Part shown: piece after piece, positions 8,345 to 15,628 of the stretch | Layout of the letters: the number at the start of each line of letters is the position of its first letter | Position numbering within the stretch: position 1 is the first letter of the stretch | DNA from: Candidatus Fermentibacterota bacterium | GTDB taxonomy: Bacteria > JAFGKV01 | Assembly (NCBI GenBank): GCA_030620115.1 | Contig: JAUXFG010000066.1 | Coordinates: forward strand, 1 to 19,831 | Direction: 5' to 3' | Length of the DNA: 19,831 bases | Made by a program: the position numbers and the translations under genes | Notes under the pieces: generated by a model | The model's database searches: none | What the model was told of the DNA's origin: nothing | Seen by the model: the letters and a program-made list of their open reading frames with translations, nothing else

Positions 8345-8381
8345 TTGAGCAGTTCTCGTGACGGCACAGTGAATTGCTCAA
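8345..8381. promoter_or_regulatory. Inverted repeat upstream of rng
   Basis: TTGAGCAGTTC (8345-8355) faces GAATTGCTCAA (8371-8381). Ten of eleven positions are complementary and the eleventh would be a G-U pair in RNA; the loop is 15 nt. It lies 73 nt before the rng start. It could be a 5'-leader stem-loop or a dimeric-protein operator; the sequence alone does not decide. Confidence 0.4.
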
Positions 8382-8454
8382 TCCGGGTACAGTATTCTCT
8401 CCGGGTTTGAAGGCATAGGAGCCAACCCGCAGAGGAAAGGATAGGTACACAGGG

Positions 8455-10314
8455 ATGAAGATGTTGATTGTGGAGACGTGGGGGCGGGTGAAGGTAGCCT
8501 TGCTTCAGGATGGATTGCTGGTTGACTACACGGAAGAGTCGATAGACAGGGGGCAACTGAGGGGAAACATATATAAGGGGGTCGTATCCCGGGTAGAACC
8601 CTCACTGCAGGCGGCCTTTATTGATATAGGGGAGGACCGGCACGCATTCATCCAGGCCAAGGACCTCCACCGTCGTTGCTTTCCAGATGACGCAAAAAGG
8701 GATGAATCTGGGTTCATCCAGATACAGGATGTTCTGAAACGACGACAGTCGATTCTGGTCCAAGTGACCAGAGATCCCATTCGGAATAAAGGCGCGGATC
8801 TCACTGGGCGGGTCTCACTGGCTGGGCGATTTTTGGTTCTGATGCCAGAGGAGGAAGGTGGAGGGGGGATTTCCCGGCGGATATCGAATCCGCGCGATCG
8901 AGCGCGTATCAGGAGCATTCTCTCGAAACTCGAACAGCCCAAGGATTCTTCGATAATCGCCCGCACAGTAGGGAAGGGATCAAACAAGAAGGAGTTCGAA
9001 CGAGATCTCGCTCGCCTGCAACGGCTCTGGCAGAAGATCAAATCGGACTATGAACGAAGTCCCGCGCCTGCGATTCTCTTGCGCGAGGAAGATGCCGCAG
9101 CGAGAGCTCTCAGAGATTATTTGACCCCGGATATCGACGAGGTGGTGATCGGTTCTCGATCCGTGGCAGAACGAGTGCGCGAATATGTCCGCGCAGTGAT
9201 GCCGAGAACAAGAGTGAAATTCACTATTCACGAAGGATCATCCCCGCTTCTCGTGCATGCAGGAGTGGAAGAACAGGTGCTTCGAGCATTGGAACCGCGG
9301 GTGCCCCTCCCATGCGGAGGCTCTCTGGTGATTCAGGCAACCGAAGCACTCATTTCGGTGGATGTCAACTCTGGGAAATCAACAAAAGGATCTGGAAGCG
9401 CTGAGACTGCTTTGAGCACGAACTTGGAGGCGGCGGCAGAGCTGGCGCGGCAACTGCGGCTCAGAGACCTGGGTGGGCTCATTGTGGTGGATTTTATCGA
9501 TATGGAGTCGGAGAATCATAGGAGTGAGGTGGAGCATGCTTTCCGTGCCGCGGTGAGAGAGGATAAGGCCAGGATTTCTGTGGGACATATCAGCTCCTTT
9601 GGCATGCTTGAGCTTTCCAGGCAAAGGCTGAGGAAGTCGCTGTGGGATCAGAAGACCACACAATGCCCCACATGTCAGGGAAAGGGGAGAATTCTCGACC
9701 CGGTACTCAGCGCCGAGAAGGCCATCGATCTATTGGAGAGCAGCGCCGTGGCAGGGGAGGAGACTGACCTCTTCCTCAGAGTTGACCGAAGTACTGGCAT
9801 GGTGCTCATGAACGAGCTTCGATGCGCACTCAATGATCTGGAGAGAGCCTACGGTGTGAACATCCAGCTTTCGATTGTTTCTGAAGAAGGTGTTTCACCC
9901 CGCATGAGCCGTTTATCGAGACAAGGCACGCCCGTCCGCCCCCAACGTTCCCTTGGTGGCGGAGAGATGAGCGACTCAGATGCCGACGCTCCTGCTGCCT
10001 CAAGAAGCAGCAGGAGAAGGCGGCGGAAAAGGCGACCTTCTTCGGATGATGCTGCCGTGCCAAGAGATGAGAGCACTGCTGTCTCGAATGGTCGCGCCGA
10101 GAGCACGCAAAGTACGGAGGGCGGCGATTCAACCGCACCAAAGAAGAGGCGACGTCGAAGACCAAGATACAGTCGAACCGGTCAGGCGAAGCTCTGGAGA
10201 GAAGAGGAATCCCGCAGCGCTCCACCAACTCCCGCGACAGCCCAGAAGAAGGAGGGCCGTGTTTCAAGAGTCCTGAAAAAGCTATGGCCGCGGGACTCAA
10301 AGCCGAAAGACTAG
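8455..10314 (+). CDS. rng: Ribonuclease G/E family endoribonuclease with Arg-rich C-terminal tail
   Basis: 619 residues. The order is an N-terminal RNase H-like start (MLIVETWGRVKVALLQDG), an S1 RNA-binding domain from about residue 36 (RGNIYKGVVSRVEPSLQAAF), the 5'-sensor region, and the DNase I-like catalytic core with ISVDVNSGK (D303) and GLIVVDFIDME (D346), the two magnesium-binding aspartates. The zinc-link cysteines are in CPTCQGKG (C404, C407). These four positions coincide with E. coli RNase E numbering. Beyond about residue 490 lies a polar tail with two Arg clusters (RSSRRRRRKRRP and KKRRRRRPRYSRTG), longer than a standard RNase G and suggestive of RNA binding. It cleaves single-stranded RNA during rRNA maturation and mRNA decay in the cytoplasm. 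The chosen ATG has a GAGGAAAGGATAGG stretch upstream; the ATG two codons later is an alternative. Confidence 0.95.
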   Translation: MKMLIVETWGRVKVALLQDGLLVDYTEESIDRGQLRGNIYKGVVSRVEPSLQAAFIDIGEDRHAFIQAKDLHRRCFPDDAKRDESGFIQIQDVLKRRQSILVQVTRDPIRNKGADLTGRVSLAGRFLVLMPEEEGGGGISRRISNPRDRARIRSILSKLEQPKDSSIIARTVGKGSNKKEFERDLARLQRLWQKIKSDYERSPAPAILLREEDAAARALRDYLTPDIDEVVIGSRSVAERVREYVRAVMPRTRVKFTIHEGSSPLLVHAGVEEQVLRALEPRVPLPCGGSLVIQATEALISVDVNSGKSTKGSGSAETALSTNLEAAAELARQLRLRDLGGLIVVDFIDMESENHRSEVEHAFRAAVREDKARISVGHISSFGMLELSRQRLRKSLWDQKTTQCPTCQGKGRILDPVLSAEKAIDLLESSAVAGEETDLFLRVDRSTGMVLMNELRCALNDLERAYGVNIQLSIVSEEGVSPRMSRLSRQGTPVRPQRSLGGGEMSDSDADAPAASRSSRRRRRKRRPSSDDAAVPRDESTAVSNGRAESTQSTEGGDSTAPKKRRRRRPRYSRTGQAKLWREEESRSAPPTPATAQKKEGRVSRVLKKLWPRDSKPKD

Positions 10315-10373
10315 CGAAGCTGCGCCTCAAACCGACGAGTGATGCTGCCGTGGCGCATTGATTGAGGCGCAGC
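10314..10373 (-). repeat. Dispersed GAGGCGCAGC repeat, copy 2, forming an inverted repeat behind rng
   Basis: Positions 10314-10343 are the reverse-complement copy of the repeat at 1538-1567. A third partial copy in the opposite orientation follows, so that GCTGCGCCTCAA (10319-10330) and TTGAGGCGCAGC (10362-10373) form a perfect 12-bp stem around 31 nt. It begins at the rng stop codon. No T-run follows, so a standard intrinsic terminator is not supported. Confidence 0.75.
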
Positions 10374-10386
10374 GATACTGGTTGCT

Positions 10387-10475
10387 GGTTACTGGATGCT
10401 GGATGCTGGTCTTTGGATACTGGATGGAACCCGGAGTCGTTCCGTTCTCCTTCCAGCATCAAGCATCCAGTAACC
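10387..10475. repeat. CTGGATGC-type long palindrome
   Basis: The left arm (10387-10409) contains two GGATGCTGG units; the right arm (10453-10475) is its reverse complement at 22 of 23 positions. The 43-nt spacer contains a further stem, GGAAC/GTTCC (within 10427-10445), and another TGGATACTGGAT unit. It could form a long hairpin or cruciform. Short GGATRCTGG unit repeats of this kind are familiar in intergenic DNA of uncultured bacteria. Confidence 0.85.
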
Positions 10476-10612
10476 GGCATCACCTCGCAGCCAACCCACA
10501 TATGTCGGGATGTCTCATTCTCTCGTTTTGCGGTCTCGGCCCAACGCTACGGCTCAAGATTAGGAATACAGAATCCCGTAGAGAGATTCCGGAACCGTCG
10601 CCCCACCCTCAG

Positions 10613-10714
10613 TCATTGCGAGGAGAGTTGCGACGAAGCAATCTCATCCGCCTATCGAGATCGCCGCGCTGTTGCTCGCGATGACCGACCCACCCTCTGT
10701 CATTGCGAGGAGGG
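10613..10714. repeat. TCATTGCGAG/CTCGCGATGA dispersed element, one full and one partial copy
   Basis: The 72-nt unit at 10613-10684 starts TCATTGCGAG and ends CTCGCGATGA (terminal inverted repeats, 9 of 10 matching), with the characteristic GCGACGAAGCAATCTC inside. A second, truncated copy begins at 10700 and shares the upstream CCCACCCTC context. This is the widespread element whose translations appear in databases as spurious CHCEE...DEAIS peptides (from memory). Confidence 0.8.
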
Positions 10715-10740
10715 TTTCGAAAGTGCAAACCACTTCCCGG

Positions 10741-10764
10741 CCTGTCCTGAGCTCAGTCGAGGGG
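10741..10764. repeat. CCTGAGCTCAGTCGAGGGG repeat
   Basis: A copy of a recurrent intergenic motif with the perfect palindrome CTGAGCTCAG at 10747-10756. It abuts the truncated TCATTGCGAG copy on one side and the three-hairpin element on the other. Confidence 0.55.
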
Positions 10765-10792
10765 CCTATCCTGAAATATCCCGAAATGAGCA

Positions 10793-10912
10793 GGCATTGT
10801 GCCCCGAAGGGGCTTGACATACCAGCCCAGGGACAGCCCGATAGGGCGTAGCCCTGGGGCATGGAAACAAAATGCCCTCAACCCTGACAGGGCGAGACAT
10901 AAAGGACAAGAG
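10793..10912. repeat. Three-hairpin GCATTGTGCCCC...CCCTGACAGGGCGAGACATAA element
   Basis: Three consecutive stems: GCCCC-GAA-GGGGC (10801-10813); CCCAGGG (10826-10832) with CCCTGGG (10852-10858) enclosing GCCC-GATA-GGGC; and GCCCT/AGGGC (10874-10893). The general layout resembles elements common in Bacteroidetes/Chlorobi-related genomes (recognised from memory, not searched). Confidence 0.7.
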
Positions 10913-11057
10913 GATGGCCTAGTCGTTGTTGGAGGAGTTCCTTGAGCTTCTTCAGGAACACCGGTTGAATACGATAACCCGTCTTCGCCAAGGCTTCCAT
11001 CTATGAATGACAACGCCGTGACAAGCCGCTACTTGTGGACCTGATGGGCAAGGGGCC

Positions 11058-11200
11058 CCGAATCGGTATCGCGATCGGAATCGGTATCGAATGGAGGTGT
11101 AATCACATGGCCTCAGTCGTGGGAATCCGGATGTTTGATGAAGGCGAGAGTAACGGGGTAGCTGATTTCGATAGCGATGCCGATTCCGATCCCGATTCCG
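11058..11200. repeat. Imperfect inverted repeat of GATTCCGAT-type hexamers
   Basis: The left arm 11058-11091 is built from ATCGGN hexamers; the right arm 11167-11200 is its reverse complement at 28 of 34 positions. About 75 nt lie between them. Both arms are hexamer-periodic, so the pairing may come from opposite-facing simple repeats rather than a selected hairpin. The apparent GIAIGIGIEW and DFDSDADSDPDSDD peptides are repeat translations. Confidence 0.7.
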
Positions 11201-11262
11201 ATGACGCGGTTGGATCAGAGAATGGCCCCGGCGTCATGTATGTCCGAGTGTCAGCTTCTGAA

Positions 11263-11350
11263 AAAGGGGGATCAAGGCCTCCGGCTCCGCTTCCAGCCCG
11301 TAGGCTTACAGGCCGGAGGGTAAAGCCTACGGCTCGGTGAGGGGATTTCT
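11263..11350 (+). repeat. GGGGGATT/GGGGATTTCT repeat element, copy 2, with interleaved stems
   Basis: It shares the start AAAGGGGGAT and the 20-nt end GGCTCGGTGAGGGGATTTCT with 8210-8265. Its middle contains two interleaved inverted repeats: CCTCCGGC pairs with GCCGGAGG, while GTAGGCTT between them pairs with AAGCCTAC beyond them (order A-B-A'-B'). Confidence 0.75.
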
Positions 11351-11506
11351 ACAATATCGCATGGGCTTATTGAGAAGTTACCAAGGCTCGGGCGCACAAG
11401 ACACCCCGTCTTGGCATAAATTCTCACGAGGGTTCTGATCTAAGAAGGCCTCTGCGGCAGTCAGCAAGGTCCTCAACATTGAGAGAACCTATCCCACTAC
11501 AGAAAC

Positions 11507-11536
11507 TGATTAAGTATATGCGCAGGAACTTAATCA
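11507..11536. promoter_or_regulatory. AT-rich inverted repeat downstream of pmbA
   Basis: TGATTAAGT (11507-11515) and ACTTAATCA (11528-11536) form a perfect 9-bp stem with a 12-nt spacer, about 80 nt past the pmbA stop. No U-run follows on the minus strand, so it is not a canonical terminator; it could be a protein-binding site. Confidence 0.35.
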
Positions 11537-11616
11537 AATGCACTCTTGCGACGAGACCCGGTGAGGAATGCGGGATAGGCCCTCTCGACGAGACAAAGGA
11601 GCGTGCCCATGAGCGC

Positions 11617-12912
11617 CTACTTCCCGGAGATCGTGATGTCTCCGATCTGGACCCACGGTAGGATCTCGTTTCCGAAATCGATCCTCTCGCTGGAGATGCG
11701 CCTGATATTCTTTAGCACCTTGCCGAGATTGCTGGAGATCATGGTCTCCTTGATGGGATACATGATCTCGCCATTCTCGATGTAGTAGCTGTTCTTCGCC
11801 ACTCCGGAGAAGTCTCCGTTCTCGCTGGGGTTTCCACCAGAGATCCTGCACATGAGGATACCCTTCTCCACTGACTCGATCATCTCATCCAAAGAGTGCT
11901 TGCCGGCGTCGATCATATAGGCGCCGCCGCTGTTCACCGCCTTCGGCTTGCCCGTCTTGTGAGCGCCGTAGAGACCCAGCAGGAAGGTCTTCAATACGCC
12001 GTTCTCTATGATAGTGCTGTTCTCGGCCTTGAACCCATCTCCTGTGAAGAAGTAGCCACTGGCGATCTCGTCGGATACCGGCCGAGAGTGAAGGGTCAGC
12101 TGCGGATCCGCAATCAGTTCGTTCAATGAGTCCTTGTAGATGGAAGTCCCGGTGATGAGGGAGTGATCACTGAGGTACATGGCGACAGCGGATAAAAATT
12201 CATCCAAACAGTCCGGCGTGATTATCATGTCGCCAACGATTTTCCCGGGGAAGTGGCTGGTTCGTATCTGCTCGGTGGATTTTCGCATCAACATATCCAT
12301 GGAGCCATACTCGTAAAGCTCCCTGTCGAGGCTCCCTGCCGAGAACCCGGAGTAGTTGAAGGAGGAGGATTCCTTTCCTTCCTTGGCGGTGAACATAGCC
12401 ATGAAGCCGTAGAAGCCGTGCCTGGATTCGAAGTCAACCCCGTTCGAATTCAGGAAGAAGCTCCTTTTCGATACGAAATCCAGGATAACCTGCTCGAGGA
12501 TGAGGGTGGGGTAGGTGTGACGGGAGTAGTCCAGGAATGCCGTGATTCTGTCATACATGAGATCGAGATCGGGCTCGCCGGGCCCCTTCTGGAATTCCTC
12601 TGAAGGCTGCATCTCCGAGATATCGTTGGCGCTGTCAGGCTTCGAGGATTCAGCGAGTTCAAGCACTTCCCTCACAGCCTTGTCGATAGATTCGGCGTCG
12701 GTCCTGTTGATGGAGACGGAACCCCTTTTATCGTCGATCATCCCTGTCAAACTCAGAGAAGTGTCATTCGTTGTCCTGAGAAGGCTTATCTCGCCTTTCT
12801 CCGCGTTGAGTTCATCCTTGCTGCTGTCACGCAGGATACACTGAGCCTTTGGGATACCGGCCTTGAGCAAGGCATCAATACAGTATTTCGTAATGTCTCT
12901 TCTGTTTCTCAT
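11617..12912 (-). CDS. pmbA: TldE/PmbA, non-metal subunit of the TldD/TldE protease
   Basis: 431 residues when started at the ATG at 12912-12910. The frame is open further upstream into tldD, but this ATG has a GGAGGAAAG ribosome binding site (the codons for the last residues of TldD) and gives the usual PmbA N-terminus (MRNRRDITKYCIDALLKAG). Family signs are ISLLRTTNDTSLSL, SVSINRTDAESID in the N-terminal domain, FDSR-like substrate-cavity strands, and a C-terminal half with GFSAGSL, SGYFFTGDGFKAENSTIIENG and CRISGGNPSENGDFSGVAKNSYYIENG. There is no HExxxH motif, as expected for the TldE/PmbA subunit. It pairs with TldD to make a cytoplasmic metalloprotease that trims unfolded peptides or peptide natural products. 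Its start shares one base with the tldD stop (TGATG), so the subunits are translationally coupled. Confidence 0.93.
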   Translation of the reverse strand: MRNRRDITKYCIDALLKAGIPKAQCILRDSSKDELNAEKGEISLLRTTNDTSLSLTGMIDDKRGSVSINRTDAESIDKAVREVLELAESSKPDSANDISEMQPSEEFQKGPGEPDLDLMYDRITAFLDYSRHTYPTLILEQVILDFVSKRSFFLNSNGVDFESRHGFYGFMAMFTAKEGKESSSFNYSGFSAGSLDRELYEYGSMDMLMRKSTEQIRTSHFPGKIVGDMIITPDCLDEFLSAVAMYLSDHSLITGTSIYKDSLNELIADPQLTLHSRPVSDEIASGYFFTGDGFKAENSTIIENGVLKTFLLGLYGAHKTGKPKAVNSGGAYMIDAGKHSLDEMIESVEKGILMCRISGGNPSENGDFSGVAKNSYYIENGEIMYPIKETMISSNLGKVLKNIRRISSERIDFGNEILPWVQIGDITISGK

Positions 12913-14291
12913 CACTTTCCTCCGATATTGACCTTGCATTTGATGGCCGGGCCGCCCATGCCCACAGGAATGGGCTGTTTTTTTCCGCACGTCCCGCTGC
13001 ATGTCCATTTCATGTCATCCGAGACTGCCGTGACCGTCTTCAGCATGTCGAAGGCCACACCCGAGATCGTGGTGTCCCTGAGTGCCTTTCCCCGCTTGCC
13101 GTTCCTTATCTCGTAGCCCTGAACCACACCGAACATGAACTCACTCGTGGAGTCAGCCTGTCCGTTGCTGGGCTTCATGAGGTAATATCCATCTTTGACT
13201 GAGGCTATCATCTCTTCGAGCTTGCTCTCCCCGGGAAGGATAGCGGTATTCCGCATCCTGATGAGTGGTTCGTCATTGAAGCTGAAAGCCCTGGCATTGC
13301 CTGTAGGCTTGGTATGGAAGAGATTGGCAGTCTCCTTGTTGTGCATGAACTGCTTCAGGACACCCTTATCGATTATCACGGCATCTTCAGCCTGCGTTCC
13401 CTCATCGTCAATGAACACTGGCACCGGACAGAGTTTTCCGAGAGCCATGTGTGCGAAATCCACCAGGGTGATGAGTGGGCTGGCGACCTCTTGATGGAGA
13501 TAATGACCCGCAATCGAACCGCCGCGGACGAAATCTGCTTCAGTCGTGTGTCCTATGGCCTCATGAGCGAGGATCCCCGCCAGGTGAGCATCAAGTATGC
13601 AGTCCTTCACTCCCGCCTCGGGATAGATGCCCTCCACCTTCCTGCGAAGGTGTTCATATTGTCGGTCCATCTGCTCGAAGAGAGAATCAGGGGTGGCAAA
13701 CACATCCTCGTACTGTCCGAAGCCGCCATAGGCATCGAACAGCTCGATGGGTTCACCGTCGCGTTCCATGGTGAGGGAAATGAGGATGATCGACCTCGGC
13801 GTCATCGAGTATGCTGATGATCCATCGGAAGTGAGCAGGGATTTCTCCATGTCGAGGAGCCGCAGCCATGTGGTTCTCGCACTGATCCCGCCGAACATAT
13901 CCACTATCCTGGAGTCGATTTCCCTCATGAACTCGATGAGCTCTTTCTGCGACTTTCGCGGCAGCGATGTGGAGTAGTCCTTCACTCCACTCGCGAGCGT
14001 TACCGGCAGTGGCTTGCCTCCTCTCTTCTCCCTGCTGTCCAGAAACTTCGCGTTCCTCGTGGCGGAGGCGATGACTTTCTTGATGGTGTCGTCGGTTATC
14101 TCCGGGGCGGAGACGAATCCCCAGACACCGTTCCGATATGTCCTTGCGGAAACACCGCTGGAGGAGGATTTGCTGTTAGACATGACATCGCCGTTCACGA
14201 CAACGATGCTGTTGGAACGGTTTTCCTGAACCCGCAGCTCCGTGTAATCGGAGAACAGATCAGAGTATCTGCCAAGCTCTTTTGGAATCAT
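12912..14291 (-). CDS. tldD: TldD, catalytic zinc subunit of the TldD/TldE protease
   Basis: 459 residues. The zinc motif is H243-E-A-I-G-H248 followed by TTEAD, the TldD-type HExxxH. The likely third ligand is Cys435 in CSGTCGKKQPIPVG, matching the C-terminal cysteine of characterised TldD. The N-terminal domain contains SSSSGVSARTYRNGVWGF, typical of the family, and the C-terminal half has FIDDEGTQAED and GNARAFSF. The start has AGGAAGGA about 6-8 nt upstream. With PmbA it forms the TldD/TldE heterodimer, known to mature microcin B17, degrade CcdA and trim some RiPPs. No leader-type precursor peptide, YcaO or transporter gene is visible next to this pair, so a housekeeping peptidase role is more likely here. 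Confidence 0.95.
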   Translation of the reverse strand: MIPKELGRYSDLFSDYTELRVQENRSNSIVVVNGDVMSNSKSSSSGVSARTYRNGVWGFVSAPEITDDTIKKVIASATRNAKFLDSREKRGGKPLPVTLASGVKDYSTSLPRKSQKELIEFMREIDSRIVDMFGGISARTTWLRLLDMEKSLLTSDGSSAYSMTPRSIILISLTMERDGEPIELFDAYGGFGQYEDVFATPDSLFEQMDRQYEHLRRKVEGIYPEAGVKDCILDAHLAGILAHEAIGHTTEADFVRGGSIAGHYLHQEVASPLITLVDFAHMALGKLCPVPVFIDDEGTQAEDAVIIDKGVLKQFMHNKETANLFHTKPTGNARAFSFNDEPLIRMRNTAILPGESKLEEMIASVKDGYYLMKPSNGQADSTSEFMFGVVQGYEIRNGKRGKALRDTTISGVAFDMLKTVTAVSDDMKWTCSGTCGKKQPIPVGMGGPAIKCKVNIGGK

Positions 14292-14551
14292 CGAACATCC
14301 TTCCTGTGACTGAATGCTGCATGTCGGGGCCTCATCAAGAAAGGATTTGGATCACCTGATATCAAGGCCATCCAGGAGGATAGCCCGGCATGAGTCGAGA
14401 TCTATTCTCTTGTGGCGAATTCCCGGGATCAGGGGCGAAGATCGTGTCATTCAGTTGATCGTTGCACGTGACCGCATGAATGTGCATACTCTTCGCGTGA
14501 TTTCCGGCGTGCGGGACGTTTCCCGCTGTGCTTCGCCTGGAGAACGCAATC
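14292..14551. other. Divergent gap between tldD and the ATPase fragment
   Basis: 260 nt between divergently oriented genes, so promoters for both sides should lie here. I could not identify a convincing -35/-10 pair. A TGGAGAAC ribosome-binding stretch at 14539-14546 serves the downstream ATG at 14552. Confidence 0.35.
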
Positions 14552-14890
14552 ATGAACAACAAACGATTCTTCAATACTGCTGGGCCTGTGAACTGCGACA
14601 AGCATTACTGTTTGTCGCCGCTGGAGCGAGTCAAACTTGAGGAGATCCTTCCTCTTATCGAACAGGAGAAGTACTTCGTGCTCCATGCGCCTCGCCAGAC
14701 AGGGAAAACATCGTGTCTACTCGCTCTGAGGGATTGCCAGAACGAATCGCAGGAGTATCGCGGAACACACTTCCCGGACTTCATTCCTGCGCTGAGCTGG
14801 ATAGCCCAGCTATACCAGGGCGCGAAGGGGCGAGGACGTTGTGCGGAGAAAACACACGATGAGAAGATCAGACTTCCGCGGGGTTCATGA
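14552..14890 (+). pseudogene. N-terminal fragment of an AAA-type ATPase (Walker A), disrupted
   Basis: From the ATG at 14552 the product starts MNNKRFFNTAGPVNCDKHYC and continues through LEEILPLIEQEKYFVLHAPRQTGKTS, where APRQTGKTS is a Walker A P-loop. This is the familiar beginning of a P-loop ATPase family whose members usually run to several hundred residues and end in a nuclease-like domain. Here recognisable similarity stops around LLALRDCQNESQEYRG (near nt 14765), followed by about 40 unrelated codons and a stop. Walker B and the rest of the ATPase are missing. The family's C-terminal end is found 1.36 kb downstream at 16129-16434 in the same orientation, so I call this one half of a broken gene. 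The ribosome binding site looks intact, so a short peptide could still be made. Confidence 0.8.
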
Positions 14891-15533
14891 AGATGCTTCC
14901 GCTCAATGGCTAAAGACAAGGGAGTATGATGGATGTGTCGATAGCGAAAGTGTAACAGAGACTTGGTACAGACTCAGTTTTGAAGACGCAGGGTGTTTCA
15001 TGGACGATGATGAATGGATTGAACATAAGATCGACCTGGAGCACAGAGTTGTCAATTCATGGGTAAAGCTCATTACTCTTGAATACAGAAACACGACAAC
15101 AGGAGAGATAAGACGGTCTTGGTCCACTTCTCTACGCCCATACGTGCAAGGTTATGGATGTGATGGGTCAACAGATCTCAATATCCATGCGATTGCCAAT
15201 AGACTTGCTGAGCAGCAGGGACTTGATTACCCTTCCCTCATGATAAGGGCGTATCCCAGCGATTTCGCCACTACAGACGATTTCAGCTGGTTGAAAGATG
15301 AAGTTGTGTTGGCAGAGACCATCATTCCCAGGGAAGTAGACGCTGATCTGGCTTTGAGAGACTTGCAGGAAATAAACAACTACACGCTAGCGACGGAGTT
15401 TGGGATTGAACTCCATAGAGTCGGGGCCATATCAACAGATTGGGCGGAAATCCGGAGAACTCAGGAAGTGTTGAAAGAGAAAATTGAAGGAGATGTACGT
15501 GACTGGTTTGAGATGTATAGCCGGACAATATGA
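14859..15533 (+). CDS. Hypothetical protein, unknown function, inside a disrupted ATPase gene
   Basis: 224 residues from the ATG at 14859 (GGAGA ten nt upstream); a GTG at 14841 would add six residues. The product is acidic and soluble with no signal peptide or membrane segment. The N-terminal half reads like beta-strands (WYRLSFEDAGCFMDDDEWIE, then NSWVKLITLEYRNTTTGEIR) and the C-terminal part is helical (DLALRDLQEINNYTLATEFG, then TQEVLKEKIEGDVRDWFEMY). I recognise no family. The gene is visibly richer in A/T than its neighbours and sits in the gap between the two halves of the ATPase-nuclease gene, both of which suggest acquisition by transfer. It overlaps the tail of the truncated ATPase frame by 32 nt in another phase. 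The coding call rests on length, the ribosome binding site and protein-like composition. Confidence 0.65.
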   Translation: MRRSDFRGVHEDASAQWLKTREYDGCVDSESVTETWYRLSFEDAGCFMDDDEWIEHKIDLEHRVVNSWVKLITLEYRNTTTGEIRRSWSTSLRPYVQGYGCDGSTDLNIHAIANRLAEQQGLDYPSLMIRAYPSDFATTDDFSWLKDEVVLAETIIPREVDADLALRDLQEINNYTLATEFGIELHRVGAISTDWAEIRRTQEVLKEKIEGDVRDWFEMYSRTI

Positions 15534-15628
15534 TATCGTTGTTGAGCAGGAAGAGGAAGGGGAAGCGCAACGAATTAAGGATTTCCAGGGTGCCGAAGGC
15601 ACGCTGTCAGGCGCTTAAGGGGTGCGAG

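Larger units (their letters stand above)
8033..8454. other. Intergenic region upstream of rng with repeat and hairpin
   Basis: 422 nt without a convincing gene. It contains a GGGGGATT-type repeat (8198-8265), a near-perfect inverted repeat (8345-8381), and a block at 8060-8125 whose GTGTCCTGTCCCGGAAAT start recalls recurrent intergenic elements but cannot be assigned. A TTGACA at 8330-8335 has no good -10 hexamer at normal spacing, so I do not call a promoter. Confidence 0.5.
10315..11616. other. Gene-poor repeat cluster between rng and pmbA
   Basis: 1.3 kb with no convincing gene. Reading left to right it holds: an inverted GAGGCGCAGC pair, a 23-bp-arm CTGGATGC palindrome, two TCATTGCGAG elements, a CCTGAGCTCAG palindrome, a three-hairpin CCCTGG element, an inverted GATTCC repeat pair, a second GGGGGATT element, and an AT-rich 9-bp inverted repeat. 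Open frames here (for example 10362-10817 on +) are translations of the repeats. The region 11351-11500 shows nothing I recognise. Confidence 0.75.

Noticed and set aside
8330-8358. TTGACA as a -35 box for rng
   Set aside because: The hexamer at the right distance (TTCTCG) is a poor -10 match, so a promoter is not supported.
10878-11000. 40-codon minus-strand frame starting MEALAKTGYRIQPVFLKKLK with a coherent-looking start
   Set aside because: It runs into the three-hairpin repeat and ends there; it is too short and has no recognised family. It could be a gene remnant but cannot be supported.
12913-13008. 32-residue N-terminal extension of PmbA
   Set aside because: It lies inside the tldD 3' end in another phase and lacks a ribosome binding site, whereas the ATG at 12912 has GGAGGAAAG and gives the normal family start.
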